From the NCBI RefSeq assembly GCF_028069655.1, contig NZ_JAMCOS010000001.1:3750001-3814000 (forward strand): a stretch of 64,000 nt of DNA. Reading direction: 5' to 3'. The notes below the pieces were generated by a model that was not told the DNA's origin, did no database searches, and saw only the letters and a program-made list of their open reading frames with translations. Positions within the stretch are counted from its first letter, which is position 1. Each line of letters opens with the position of its first letter. This document shows positions 8,832 through 18,080 of this stretch, piece by piece. Made by a program: the position numbers and the translations under genes. The stretch comes from Acidovorax sp. NCPPB 4044 (GTDB lineage: Bacteria > Pseudomonadota > Gammaproteobacteria > Burkholderiales > Burkholderiaceae_C).

Positions 8832-11015
8832 ATGAGTTTTTCCATGACCGTTCTTTCCCGTACCCCCGCCTTCAAGGCCCTGCCCCTCGCCGTGGCCGCA
8901 GCCACGCTGCTCGCGGGTGGCGCCCGTGCGCAGTCCGGCGGCGACACCGCGCCCCGCAGCGAGGCCCAGCTGTCCACCATCGAAATCGTCGGGCGCACCG
9001 AGTCGGGCGCCTACCAGGCCCAGGAGGCCGCAGGCGCGAAAACCGATCTCCCACTGCGGGAGCTGCCGCAGTCCGTGCGCGTCATCACGCGGCAGGCCAT
9101 CGACGACCTGGGCGCCACGCGCCTGGACGAGGTGCTCGACTACGTCGGTGGCGTCTCGCGCCAGAACAACTTCGGCGGCCTGTGGGACAACGTCTCCATC
9201 CGCGGGCTGCCGGGCAACGAGAACACCGGTTCCGCCACCCTGCTAAACGGTTTCTCCGGCAACCGGGGGTTCAACGCCCCGCGCGACATGGCCGGCGTGG
9301 AGCGGATCGAATTTCTCAAGGGACCGGCAGCCGCGCTCTACGGCAGCAGCGAACCGGGGGGCACCCTCAACGTGGTGACCAAGCGCCCGCAGTGGAAATC
9401 CGCCAACGCCGTGGAAGGCTACGCCGGCAGCCATGGCTACCGGCGCGCGGCGCTCGACAGCACCGGCCCGCTGGGCGAGAACTTCGCCTACCGCCTCAAC
9501 GTGGCGGCCGAAGACCGCGACGGCTTCCGCGACCATGTGGGGTCGCAGCGGCAGGTGGTGGCGCCTGCCTTCACCTGGAAGCTGGGCAGCGGCACCGTGC
9601 TGGACTACAGCGGCGAATACCTGCGCCACCGCGCTCCCCTGGACCGGGGTGTCGTCGCGGTGAACAACCAGCTCGGCGCCATCCCGCGCAGCCGCTTCCT
9701 GGGCGAACCCGGCGACGGCGACGTGACCGTGGAGAACGTCACCCACCAGCTCGCGCTGCTGCACGAGTGGAATGCGCAATGGCGCAGCCGCTTCGCGGTG
9801 TCGTACCGCACGACCTCCCTGGAGGGCTTCTCCACCGAAGCGTCGGCCCTGCTCTCGGACGGCACGCTGCGGCGGCAGCGGCGCTACCGCGATTTCTCGT
9901 CGGACGACACGGCCCTGCAGGCCGAGCTGATCGGCAATGTGCAGTGGGGCGGCACGCCGCACGAACTGCTGGTGGGCGTGGAAACCTACCGCTACACGCT
10001 GGACGCCCGCATGCTGCGCATCAACCCCACGGCCGCCGCGCCCTACGCCATCGATATCTTCAACCCCGCCTACGGCCAGGCGCGGCCCGTGCCCGGCCCC
10101 AACACCGATTTCACCGAACGCCAGCGCAACCTGGCCTTCTATGCGCAGGACGCCATCCAGATCGCGCCGCAGTGGCGCCTGCTGGCCGGCGCGCGCTTCG
10201 ACCGCTACCGCCAGGCCTACGACAACCACCGCACCGGCACCACCGACGGCCAGGACCCCACCGCCGCCTCGCCGCGCGTGGGCGTGAGCTGGCTGCCCAA
10301 CGCGCAGTGGACGGTGTATGCCAATGCGGGGACTTCGTTCCGGCCCAACAGCGGCTTCACGTCCGCCGTGGGCCGTGGCGGCCTCGCGCTGGAGCCCGAG
10401 AAGGGCCGCGCGCTGGAAATGGGGGTGAAGTGGGAGAGCGCGGACCAGCGCATGGGCGCCACGGCCGCGGTGTTCGACATCGCCAAGCGCAACATGCTCA
10501 CCACCGATCCGGTGGACAGCAGCTTCCAGATCACCGCCGGCAAGGTGCGCAGCCGGGGCGCGGAATTCGATCTGGCCGGGCAGCTCAGCACCCACTGGCG
10601 CCTCAACGCCAGCCTGGTCCTGAACGACGTCGAGGTGCTGCGCGACAACACGCTGGAAGTGGGCGGGCGGCTGCTCAACGTGCCGCGCGTGAACGGCAGC
10701 GTGCTGGCCGTGTACGAGGATGCGCTCGCCAGCGGCCAGCGCTACGGCGTGGGCGGCGGCATCACCCACGTGGGCAAGCGGCTGGGTGCGGCGCGCACGC
10801 AGGCCGAAGCCACCGCCGGCACGCCGGCCTTCGACCTGCCCGCCTACACCACGGCCAAGCTGGTCGCCTACTGGCGCCTGACGCCCGCGGTGCGGCTCAC
10901 GCTCGACGTGGACAACGTGTTCGACAAGACCTACTACACCACGTCGGTCAGCCGCCTGTGGGTCACGCCGGGCAGTGCACGGGCCGTGACGGTAGGCCTG
11001 CAGGCGCGCTTCTGA
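8832..11015 (+). CDS. TonB-dependent siderophore-type outer-membrane receptor
   Basis: A 727-residue outer-membrane receptor. A signal peptide ends near GGARAQSGGD. The plug domain carries the siderophore-receptor signatures ELPQSVRVITRQAIDD, VSIRGLPGN and FLKGPAAALYGSSEPGG. The remaining ~550 residues are the beta-barrel, ending in ...VTVGLQARF with the terminal phenylalanine typical of outer-membrane barrels. A second ATG at 8844 is an equally plausible start. The gene heads a set with a peptide/nickel-type ABC importer, so the pair should carry the same substrate first across the outer and then across the inner membrane. A metallophore or metal-peptide chelate is the best guess. Confidence 0.92.
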   Translation: MSFSMTVLSRTPAFKALPLAVAAATLLAGGARAQSGGDTAPRSEAQLSTIEIVGRTESGAYQAQEAAGAKTDLPLRELPQSVRVITRQAIDDLGATRLDEVLDYVGGVSRQNNFGGLWDNVSIRGLPGNENTGSATLLNGFSGNRGFNAPRDMAGVERIEFLKGPAAALYGSSEPGGTLNVVTKRPQWKSANAVEGYAGSHGYRRAALDSTGPLGENFAYRLNVAAEDRDGFRDHVGSQRQVVAPAFTWKLGSGTVLDYSGEYLRHRAPLDRGVVAVNNQLGAIPRSRFLGEPGDGDVTVENVTHQLALLHEWNAQWRSRFAVSYRTTSLEGFSTEASALLSDGTLRRQRRYRDFSSDDTALQAELIGNVQWGGTPHELLVGVETYRYTLDARMLRINPTAAAPYAIDIFNPAYGQARPVPGPNTDFTERQRNLAFYAQDAIQIAPQWRLLAGARFDRYRQAYDNHRTGTTDGQDPTAASPRVGVSWLPNAQWTVYANAGTSFRPNSGFTSAVGRGGLALEPEKGRALEMGVKWESADQRMGATAAVFDIAKRNMLTTDPVDSSFQITAGKVRSRGAEFDLAGQLSTHWRLNASLVLNDVEVLRDNTLEVGGRLLNVPRVNGSVLAVYEDALASGQRYGVGGGITHVGKRLGAARTQAEATAGTPAFDLPAYTTAKLVAYWRLTPAVRLTLDVDNVFDKTYYTTSVSRLWVTPGSARAVTVGLQARF

Positions 11016-11067
11016 TCCGCTCCGGCCAGGCCCCACGCCCTTTCCGCCTTTGCCAACGAAAGCTTCC

Positions 11068-12666
11068 ATGACAGATCTCCCACCGACCGGCGCCCGCCCG
11101 TACGCCACCCGGCGCCGCGCCCTGCAGACCCTGGCGGCCGGCGCCGCGGGGGCGGTGGCACCGGGCTTGCGCGCGCAACCCGGTGCGGGGGCCGCCGTTG
11201 CCGGGCAGCGCGCACCGCTGCAGATCGTCGGCCCCTGGGAGATCAGCGGGTTGGCGCCGGCCGCCAGTGGCTACGTCTTCACGCGCCTGCAGATCGCAGA
11301 AACGCTGGTGGACGCCGATGACGAGGGCACGCTGCTGCCGGGCCTGGCGCAGCGGTTCGAGGCATCCGCCGATGGGCGCACCTGGCGCTTCGCCCTTCGG
11401 CCGGGCGCGCGCTTCCACGACGGCACCGCCGTGCAGGCGCGCGCCGTGGTGCGGTGCCTGGAGGATGCGCGCAGGCCCCCGTCGCTGCTCAGCACCGCGC
11501 CCATCCAGGCCATCGAGGCGGAAGACGAAGCCACCGTGCGCGTGCGGCTGTCCACGCCCCATGCCGCGCTGCCCGCGCTGCTCGCGCACAGCAGCACGCT
11601 GGTGCTTGCGCCATCCAGCTACGGCACCGACGGTGCGGTGCGGTCCATCGTCGGCAGCGGTCCGTACCGGATCACCACTCTCGCGGCGCCGCAGCGGGTC
11701 GAGACCGCCGCTTTCGACGGCCACGGCGGGCCGCGTCCGGCCGTCGGGCGCGTGGCCTACCTCGCGGCGGGGCGGTCCGAGACACGCGCGCTCATGGCGG
11801 AGGCCGGGCAGGCCGACCTGGCCTACGGGCTGGATCCGGCCAGCGTCGTGCGGCTGCGCCGGCGCGCGCGCGTGCGGGTGGAATCGGTCACGCTGCCGCG
11901 CTCGGTGGCCATCAAGATCAATGCGGGCATGCCGGCGCTGCGCGATCCGCGCGTGCGGCGCGCCCTGAGCCTGTGCATCGACCGCGCCGGCATCGCCCGC
12001 GCCCTGCTGCGCGACCCCGGCCTGGCCGCGACGCAGCTCTTTCCGCCCACCCTGCGCGCCTGGCACGCGCCCGCGATCGAACCCCTCGCGCACGATCCCG
12101 GTGCCGCGGCCCGCCTGCTGGCCGAGGCCGGCTGGCGGCGCGGCGCCGGTGGGCTGCAGGATGCACAGGGCGAGCCGCTGCGGCTGTCGCTGCGCACCTT
12201 TCCCGACCGGCCCGAACTGCCGCTCATCGCCACGGCGCTCCAGGCCCAGTGGCGGGAGGCCGGCATCGCCGTGCGCGTGGACGTGGGCAACTCGGGCGAC
12301 ATTCCGCTCGGACACCGCGACGGCAGCCTGCAGCTCGCCCTGATCGCCCGCAACTACGCCACCACGCCCGACCCCACCAGCACGCTGGCGCAGGACTTCG
12401 GCCCCGGCGGCGGCGACTGGGGGGCCATGGGCTGGTCGGACGCCCGGGTGGCGCAGGCGCTCGCCGCGCTGCTGGCCGGCGGCCTGGACGCCGGGCGCGC
12501 AGCGGCGCTGCGCCTGCAGGTCGTGCACGCACTGCAGGCAGAGCTGCCGGTGATTCCGGTCGCGTGGTACCGGCAGGCCGTGGCGGTGAGCGCGCGCCTC
12601 GACGGCGTTCACCTCGACCCGCTGGAGCGCTCATACCGGCTTACGGCGATGGGGTGGCGCGCATGA
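11068..12666 (+). CDS. ABC transporter substrate-binding protein, peptide/nickel family (SBP_bac_5)
   Basis: The 532-residue periplasmic protein has an N-terminal export signal with a twin-arginine-like stretch (TRRRALQTLAAGAAGA). The mature part follows the DppA/NikA pattern: an early AETLV region, the LPGLAQRFEASADGRTWRF segment and FHDGTAV. Later come RVRRALSLCIDRAGIARALL and PVAWYRQAVAVS. The ATG at 11068 was preferred to an in-frame TTG 18 bp upstream. Its stop overlaps the first permease start (ATGA). The ligand cannot be read from sequence; the adjacent TonB receptor argues for a metal chelate rather than free dipeptides. Confidence 0.9.
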   Translation: MTDLPPTGARPYATRRRALQTLAAGAAGAVAPGLRAQPGAGAAVAGQRAPLQIVGPWEISGLAPAASGYVFTRLQIAETLVDADDEGTLLPGLAQRFEASADGRTWRFALRPGARFHDGTAVQARAVVRCLEDARRPPSLLSTAPIQAIEAEDEATVRVRLSTPHAALPALLAHSSTLVLAPSSYGTDGAVRSIVGSGPYRITTLAAPQRVETAAFDGHGGPRPAVGRVAYLAAGRSETRALMAEAGQADLAYGLDPASVVRLRRRARVRVESVTLPRSVAIKINAGMPALRDPRVRRALSLCIDRAGIARALLRDPGLAATQLFPPTLRAWHAPAIEPLAHDPGAAARLLAEAGWRRGAGGLQDAQGEPLRLSLRTFPDRPELPLIATALQAQWREAGIAVRVDVGNSGDIPLGHRDGSLQLALIARNYATTPDPTSTLAQDFGPGGGDWGAMGWSDARVAQALAALLAGGLDAGRAAALRLQVVHALQAELPVIPVAWYRQAVAVSARLDGVHLDPLERSYRLTAMGWRA

Positions 12667-13655
12667 CCGGCCGGACCACCACCACCACCACGGCCTCCAC
12701 GGCGCGTGGCTGGGCAGGCATCCTGCTGCGCCGCGGCCTGCAGATCGTGGCCCTCGCCCTCATCGTCGGAACGCTGTGCTTCGCCATGGCCCGTTCGCTG
12801 CCGGGCGACATGGCCACCCGCATCGCCGCGGGGCGGTACGGGTACGACCTCGTGTCCAACGCCGCCGCGTCGGCAGTGCGCGGCGAACTGGGCCTGGACC
12901 GGCCGGTCTGGCAGGCGCTGCTGTCCTGGTGGGGCGACATCGCCCGGCTGGACCTGGGCACCTCGTTCGTCAGCGGCGACCCGGTCTGGAACGAGATCGC
13001 CCACCAGCTCGGCGCCACGGTCGACCTGTCGGTGGCCGCGCTGCTGATTGCCATGGCGCTGGGGCTGCCGCTGGGCATCTGGTCGGGCCTGCATCCGGGC
13101 GGCCGCGTGGACCGCACGGCGGCGGCCCTGGCCGTGCTGCTGCGGGCCACCCCGCCTTTCCTGCTCGCCGTGCTGCTGATGCTGGCCGTGGCCGTGCACC
13201 TGGGCATGCTGCCCGTGGCGGGCGACGCGCATGCCGGCAGCCTGCTGCTGCCTGCACTCACGCTGGGCCTGGGGCTCGCGGCCGGGCTGGCGCGCGTGGC
13301 CGGCGCGGCCATGCGGCAGGCCGCCGCATCGCCATCGCTGGTCTTCGCGCGCGCCAAGGGCCTCACCGACCGGCAGGCGCTGTGGCGCCACGGCCTGCTG
13401 CAGGCGGCGCTGCCGGTGGTGGCCTACCTGGGGGTGCAGAGCGTGTTCCTGGTCGAAGGGGCCGTGGTGGTGGAGACGCTCTTCGCCTGGCCCGGTATCG
13501 GCCACGCGCTCGTGCATGCCGTGTTCGGCCGCGATGTGCCCATGGTCCAGGGCGCCGCGCTCTGCATGGGCCTGCTTTTCGTTATGTTCAACCTGCTGGT
13601 GGATGCGGCCTGCGTGGCCATCGATCCCCGGCGCCGCACGGATGCCAGCGCATGA
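12663..13655 (+). CDS. ABC transporter permease (DppB/NikB type)
   Basis: A 330-residue inner-membrane permease with six predicted hydrophobic segments. It shows the characteristic first-permease features of peptide/nickel importers: an N-terminal helix followed by FAMARSLPGDMAT, a periplasmic loop with LGLDRPVWQALLSWWGD, and the EAA-loop region (VFARAKGLTDRQALWRHGLL) that contacts the ATPase. The unusual run of threonines right after the start (TTTTTT) has no obvious role. It overlaps the binding-protein gene and the second permease gene by 4 bp each. Confidence 0.9.
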   Translation: MTGRTTTTTTASTARGWAGILLRRGLQIVALALIVGTLCFAMARSLPGDMATRIAAGRYGYDLVSNAAASAVRGELGLDRPVWQALLSWWGDIARLDLGTSFVSGDPVWNEIAHQLGATVDLSVAALLIAMALGLPLGIWSGLHPGGRVDRTAAALAVLLRATPPFLLAVLLMLAVAVHLGMLPVAGDAHAGSLLLPALTLGLGLAAGLARVAGAAMRQAAASPSLVFARAKGLTDRQALWRHGLLQAALPVVAYLGVQSVFLVEGAVVVETLFAWPGIGHALVHAVFGRDVPMVQGAALCMGLLFVMFNLLVDAACVAIDPRRRTDASA

Positions 13656-14497
13656 CCGCCCCCTCCCGCACCGCCGCACTGCCGGCCCTTTCCGCAGACG
13701 GCCTGCAGCGCCCGGCCCGAACGCGCCGCCGCGCAGGCCTGGCGATCCTCGGCCTGCTGGCGGTGTTCGCAGCGCTGGGGCCGGCCCTGGTGGGCGCGGA
13801 CCCCGCTCGGCAGGCCCTGGACCAGAGCCTGCTGCCCCCCGGCAGCGCGCACTGGCTGGGCACCGATCTGTTCGGGCGCAGCACGCTCGCCCGCCTCGCC
13901 CATGCCGCGCAGCTCTCGCTGGGGTTGGCGCTGGTGGCCTCGGCCAGCGCCGCCGTGCCCGGCGTATTGCTCGGCGTGGCCGCCAGTTGGCGGGGCGGCG
14001 GGGCCGAGCGCGGGCTCGTGCTGCTGGCCGATGCGGTGCTGGCGGTGCCCGGCCTGCTGCTGGTGCTGCTCTTCGCCGCGCTGGCCCCCGGGCAGCACTG
14101 GGCGCTCTACATGGGCCTGTCGCTCTCGCTGTGGGTGGAGTATTTCCGCGTGAGCCGCGCCGCCAGCCGCCCCGTGCTGGCCGGCGATGCGGTCCAGGCC
14201 TCGCGGCTGCTGGGGTTCGGGCCCGTCTATGTGCTTCGCCGGCACGTGCTCCCGGCCCTGTCTCCCGTGCTGTCCACGCTGCTGCCCTTCAGCGCCGCGC
14301 AGGCCGTGCTCGCACTCGCTGCGCTGGGGTTCATCGGTGTCGGCATCCAGCCACCCACGGCCGAGCTGGGGCTGATGATGACCGAGGCGTTGCCCCACTA
14401 CGAAGAAGCCCCGTGGCTGATGGCCGCGCCCGTCGGCCTGCTGATGCTGCTGGTGCTGGGCATGGCCCTGGTGGCCGGCACGGGAGAACGCGCATGA
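13652..14497 (+). CDS. ABC transporter permease (DppC/NikC type)
   Basis: A 281-residue inner-membrane permease with six predicted hydrophobic segments. The DppC-type signature HWLGTDLFGRSTLARLAHAA follows the first helix and periplasmic loop, and the EAA-type coupling loop is ASRLLGFGPVYVLRRHVLP. It pairs with the upstream DppB-type permease to form the membrane pore. Its stop codon overlaps the ATG of a 20-codon ORF that in turn overlaps the ATPase gene, so translation of the whole import operon may be continuous. Confidence 0.9.
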   Translation: MTAPSRTAALPALSADGLQRPARTRRRAGLAILGLLAVFAALGPALVGADPARQALDQSLLPPGSAHWLGTDLFGRSTLARLAHAAQLSLGLALVASASAAVPGVLLGVAASWRGGGAERGLVLLADAVLAVPGLLLVLLFAALAPGQHWALYMGLSLSLWVEYFRVSRAASRPVLAGDAVQASRLLGFGPVYVLRRHVLPALSPVLSTLLPFSAAQAVLALAALGFIGVGIQPPTAELGLMMTEALPHYEEAPWLMAAPVGLLMLLVLGMALVAGTGERA

Positions 14498-14556
14498 AGC
14501 ACGGGAAACCATCTCACCTCTGCAGCGCGCCGCCTTGCGATGGGGTATCGCCATGA
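14494..14556 (+). CDS. 20-codon linking ORF between permease and ATPase genes
   Basis: This short reading frame (MKHGKPSHLCSAPPCDGVSP) begins with an ATG overlapping the stop of the permease gene (ATGA at 14494-14497). It ends with a TGA that overlaps the ATPase start (ATGA at 14553-14556). It therefore fills exactly the 55-bp gap with a translatable path and may serve to hand ribosomes on by termination-reinitiation. It has no recognisable domain and contains two cysteines. It could be a chance frame; the double 4-bp overlap is the only support. Confidence 0.4.
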   Translation: MKHGKPSHLCSAPPCDGVSP

Positions 14557-15989
14557 GTTCAAGCGCACCGCTGCTCCAGGTGGACGATCTGGGCGTGCAT
14601 GCCGGCCGCGCGGCCTTGCTGCAGGGCATCTCGTTCGCGCTCCGCCCCGGAGAGTCTCTGTGCCTCATCGGCGAAAGCGGCGCGGGCAAGTCCCTCCTGG
14701 CCCAGGCGGTGATGGGACAACTGCCGCCCGCGCTGCGCGCATCGGGGCAGATCGCCATCGACGGGCAGAGCAGCGCGGCCGCCGACGGCGGCGCGCGCCG
14801 GCCGCTCTGGGGCCGCACGCTCGCGCTGCTGCCGCAGGAGCCCATGCAGGCGCTGAGCCCCCTCATGCGGATCGCACCGCAGCTCGCCGAGGTGCATGCG
14901 CTGGTGCGCGGCAGTCCCGCGGACGGCGCCCGGGCAGCCGCCCAGGCACAGCTGCAGGCCGTGGGCCTGGGCGCTGCCGCGGGGCAGCACGCGTGGCAAC
15001 TCTCTGGCGGCATGGCGCAACGTGCAGCGGGGATGATCTCGCTGGCCGGCGGCGCGCGCATCCTGCTGGCGGACGAGCCGACCAAGGGCCTCGACGCCTT
15101 CTGGCGTGGGCAGGCCATCGACGGCCTGAAGGAACTGCTGGCGGGCGGCGGCTGCGCCGTCGTCATCACGCACGACCTGGACCTCGCACGCAGCCTGAAC
15201 GGCACGGTGATGGTGCTCCAGGCGGGCCAGGCCGTGGAAGCCGGCCGCGCGCAGGAGGTGCTGGCCACGCCCCGGCATGCGTTCACCCGGCAGTTGCTGG
15301 CGGCGGACCCCTCGGCCTGGCCGCGCATGGCGGCACCGGCCGCGGGCGATACGGTGCTGCGCGCCACAGGGCTGGGCAAGGCCTTCGGCCGCCAGACGCT
15401 GTTCCACGGCGTGGACCTCGACCTGCGACGGGGCGAGCGGACCGTGGTGCAGGGCGAGAGCGGCTCGGGCAAGAGCACGCTGGGCAACGTGCTGCTGGGG
15501 CTGCTCAAGGCCGACCGGGGCGAGGTGCGGCGCGCACCGTCGCTCGCGCCCACCGCGCTGCAGAAGCTCTACCAGGACCCGGCAGGCGCGTTTCCGCCCC
15601 AGGTGGACCTGGGCACCGCCCTGCGCGACGTGGCCCGGCGCTACGGCCAGTCCTGGACCGTGCTGCAGGAGCGCCTGCACCGCCTCGGCCTGGACGCATC
15701 GCTGCTGCACCGCAGGCCGGGCGAGGTGTCGGGCGGCGAACTGCAGCGCCTGGCGCTGGCACGCACGCTCATGGCCCGCCCCGCGCTGCTGTTCGCGGAC
15801 GAGCCCACCTCGCGGCTGGACCCGCTCACGCAGCGCCACACGCTCGCGCTGCTCGCCGAGGTGATGCAGGAGACCGGCGCCTGCTTGCTGCTGGTCACGC
15901 ACGACGACGCGCTGGCCCGCGCGGTCGGCACGCGCACGCTGCGGCTGCGCGGCGGCCTGCTGGAGCCCCTGGAGCACGCTCCCGGATGA
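14553..15989 (+). CDS. Fused double ABC ATPase (DppD-DppF type)
   Basis: This 478-residue cytoplasmic protein contains two complete nucleotide-binding domains. Domain 1 has Walker A GESGAGKS, signature LSGGMAQR and Walker B ILLADEP. Domain 2 starts near residue 265 with Walker A GESGSGKS, signature VSGGELQR and Walker B LLFADEP. Fusion of the two ATPases into one chain is a common variant in peptide/nickel importers and makes the operon self-sufficient. The ATG at 14553 was chosen over an in-frame TTG at 14535 because of its overlap with the linking ORF. It is the last gene of the operon. Confidence 0.92.
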   Translation: MSSSAPLLQVDDLGVHAGRAALLQGISFALRPGESLCLIGESGAGKSLLAQAVMGQLPPALRASGQIAIDGQSSAAADGGARRPLWGRTLALLPQEPMQALSPLMRIAPQLAEVHALVRGSPADGARAAAQAQLQAVGLGAAAGQHAWQLSGGMAQRAAGMISLAGGARILLADEPTKGLDAFWRGQAIDGLKELLAGGGCAVVITHDLDLARSLNGTVMVLQAGQAVEAGRAQEVLATPRHAFTRQLLAADPSAWPRMAAPAAGDTVLRATGLGKAFGRQTLFHGVDLDLRRGERTVVQGESGSGKSTLGNVLLGLLKADRGEVRRAPSLAPTALQKLYQDPAGAFPPQVDLGTALRDVARRYGQSWTVLQERLHRLGLDASLLHRRPGEVSGGELQRLALARTLMARPALLFADEPTSRLDPLTQRHTLALLAEVMQETGACLLLVTHDDALARAVGTRTLRLRGGLLEPLEHAPG

Positions 15990-16098
15990 CACCCTGGGTA
16001 AGCGGCGTCCCACGCGCCGCGGGGCGGCTGCGCGCCAGCATAGGCACGGGCCTGCCCGCCATCGGGGCGGATGGGCCCTGCAACGACCGATTGCCGCC

Positions 16099-17985
16099 AT
16101 GCCCTCCTCCCCTTCCCCGGCCGCGCCCGCGCGTCCACGCCCACCCAGCCAGGCCCGCATCCAGGCGGCGCTGAAGAAGTCCTTCGGCCTGCGCGCCCTG
16201 CGCGCCGGCCAGCGCGAGGTCATCGACCGCGTGCTGCGCGGCGAGAACACGCTGGCGATCATGCCCACCGGCGCGGGCAAGTCGCTGTGCTACCAATTGC
16301 CCGCGCTGCTGCTGCAGGGCCGCACCGTTGTGGTCTCGCCGCTCATCGCGCTCATGCGCGACCAGTGCGATGCGCTGCGCGAGCGCGGCGTGGCGGCCGT
16401 GCAACTGCACAGCGCACTGGATGCCGAGGAAACCCGCGCAGCGGAGGCGGCCGTCGCGGACGGCAGCGCCCGCATCGTGCTCACCACGCCGGAACGGCTG
16501 GCCGATCCGGCCTTCCAGGCGCTGCTGGAGGCCGGCGGCCGCGTTGCGCTGCTCGCCGTGGACGAGGCGCATTGCATCTCGCAGTGGGGCCACGATTTCC
16601 GGCCGGCGTTCCTCGACATCGCCCAGGCCCTGCCGCGGCTGGGCAAACCGCCCGTGCTGGCGCTCACCGCCACCGCGGCGGGCGCCGTGGCACAGGACAT
16701 CCGGCGCCAGCTCGGCATTCCCGCCGCCGGCGTGGTGGACACCGGCACCTTCCGGCCCAACCTGCGTTACCGCGCCGAGCAGCTCGCGAGCGAGGCCGAG
16801 AAGAACGACCGCCTGCTGCGCATCGTGAAAAAGACGGCAGGCACCGGCATCGTCTATGCCGCCACCGTGAAGGCCGCCGAAGCCGCCCACGCGCTGCTGG
16901 CCGGTGCCGGCGAATCGGTGGGCCTCTACCACGGCCGCCTGCCGGCCGCCGAACGCGGGGATGCGCAGGACCGCTTCATGCGCGGAGACCTCCGCGTGAT
17001 GGTGGCCACCAATGCCTTTGGCCTGGGCATCGACAAGCAGGACGTCCGCTTCGTGGTGCACTACCAGATGCCCGGCGGGCTGGATGCCTACTACCAGGAA
17101 TCCGGCCGCGCGGGCCGCGACGGAGAGCCGGCCGAGTGCACGCTGCTGTTCCTCCGCAAGGACAAGGCGGTGCAGCAGTTCTTCCTGGCCGGCCGCTACC
17201 CCACCACGGACGACCTGGACGCGCTCTACACGGCCCTGCAGTCGCCTCCGCCGGGCGCGCACACGGCCTGGAACATGGACCTGCTGCACCAGGGGCTCGA
17301 CCGGCCCCGCGCCAAGCTGCAGGTGGCGATGGGGCTGCTGCGGCGGCGCCGCATCGTCACCCAGAAGGCGGATGGCGGGCTGTCGCTGCGGCGCCCCGGC
17401 ATGGACGGCGCGGCGCTGGCCGCGCTGCTGGAAGACTATGCCCAGAAGCGCACGCAGGACCAGGATGCGCTGGAGCGCATGGTGTTCTACGCACAGAGCG
17501 GCCGCTGCCGCTGGGAAGTGCTGCTGGACTATTTCGGCCATGCGCGCCAGGACGAACGCTGCGGGACCTGCGACAACTGCCTGCGCATCGCCGCGCTGGA
17601 CGCGCAGTCGGCGCAGCCCGCATCGGAAGCCGCTGTCGCGCCATCCAACCGCAAGCAGCCCGCAGCACCGCTCGCGCCCCCCGGCCCGCGCCCCGGCTCC
17701 CCGGCCATCGTGGTCGCAGGCGGTGCCAAGCCCGCACCGGCGCTGCCCCACCTGGCCTTCGCGCTCGGCATGCCGGTGCGCGTGAAGCGCTACGGCGAGG
17801 GCACGGTGCGTGCCATCGAGTCGCAGGCCATCACCGTGGCCTTTGCCGATGGCAGCGAGCGCTGTTTCCACCCGGAGTTCGTGAAGAAGGCGCGGCGCAG
17901 GGCCGCCGCTCCGGCGGCGAACGATCCTGCCCTGCTGCCGGTACCGCCCATCCCGCTGGAATCCATGGAACTGCGCAGCGCCTGA
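16099..17985 (+). CDS. RecQ-family ATP-dependent DNA helicase with Tudor-like tail
   Basis: A 628-residue 3'-5' DNA helicase of superfamily 2. Walker A is MPTGAGKS at 55-62 and the DEAH box is at 155-158, followed by the RecQ-specific CISQWGHDFRP. Helicase motif VI reads QESGRAGRDGEP. A four-cysteine zinc site is visible (CRWEVLLDYFG...CGTCDNC). The C-terminal HRDC domain of Escherichia coli RecQ is absent. Instead, residues ~557-600 form a small beta-rich segment (VRVKRYGEGTVRAIES...) resembling the Tudor-like tail of UvrD/PcrA helicases. The gene is followed by a strong hairpin terminator. Exact naming within the RecQ family is uncertain. Confidence 0.9.
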   Translation: MPSSPSPAAPARPRPPSQARIQAALKKSFGLRALRAGQREVIDRVLRGENTLAIMPTGAGKSLCYQLPALLLQGRTVVVSPLIALMRDQCDALRERGVAAVQLHSALDAEETRAAEAAVADGSARIVLTTPERLADPAFQALLEAGGRVALLAVDEAHCISQWGHDFRPAFLDIAQALPRLGKPPVLALTATAAGAVAQDIRRQLGIPAAGVVDTGTFRPNLRYRAEQLASEAEKNDRLLRIVKKTAGTGIVYAATVKAAEAAHALLAGAGESVGLYHGRLPAAERGDAQDRFMRGDLRVMVATNAFGLGIDKQDVRFVVHYQMPGGLDAYYQESGRAGRDGEPAECTLLFLRKDKAVQQFFLAGRYPTTDDLDALYTALQSPPPGAHTAWNMDLLHQGLDRPRAKLQVAMGLLRRRRIVTQKADGGLSLRRPGMDGAALAALLEDYAQKRTQDQDALERMVFYAQSGRCRWEVLLDYFGHARQDERCGTCDNCLRIAALDAQSAQPASEAAVAPSNRKQPAAPLAPPGPRPGSPAIVVAGGAKPAPALPHLAFALGMPVRVKRYGEGTVRAIESQAITVAFADGSERCFHPEFVKKARRRAAAPAANDPALLPVPPIPLESMELRSA

Positions 17986-18002
17986 GTGTTACGCCACTGC
18001 AT

Positions 18003-18040
18003 GCAGGAAGGCCCGCGGATCCCGCGGGCCTTCCTGCTTT
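18003..18040 (+). terminator. Intrinsic-terminator-like hairpin after the RecQ gene
   Basis: A perfect 16-bp inverted repeat (GCAGGAAGGCCCGCGG at 18003-18018 and its complement at 18022-18037) closes a 3-nt loop and is followed by a short T run. It lies 18 bp after the helicase stop and 40 bp before the end of the convergent gene, so it may stop transcription from both sides. Confidence 0.75.
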
Positions 18041-18080
18041 CCACCACGCCTGCACGGGCAGGCGCCGGAACCGACGCCGG

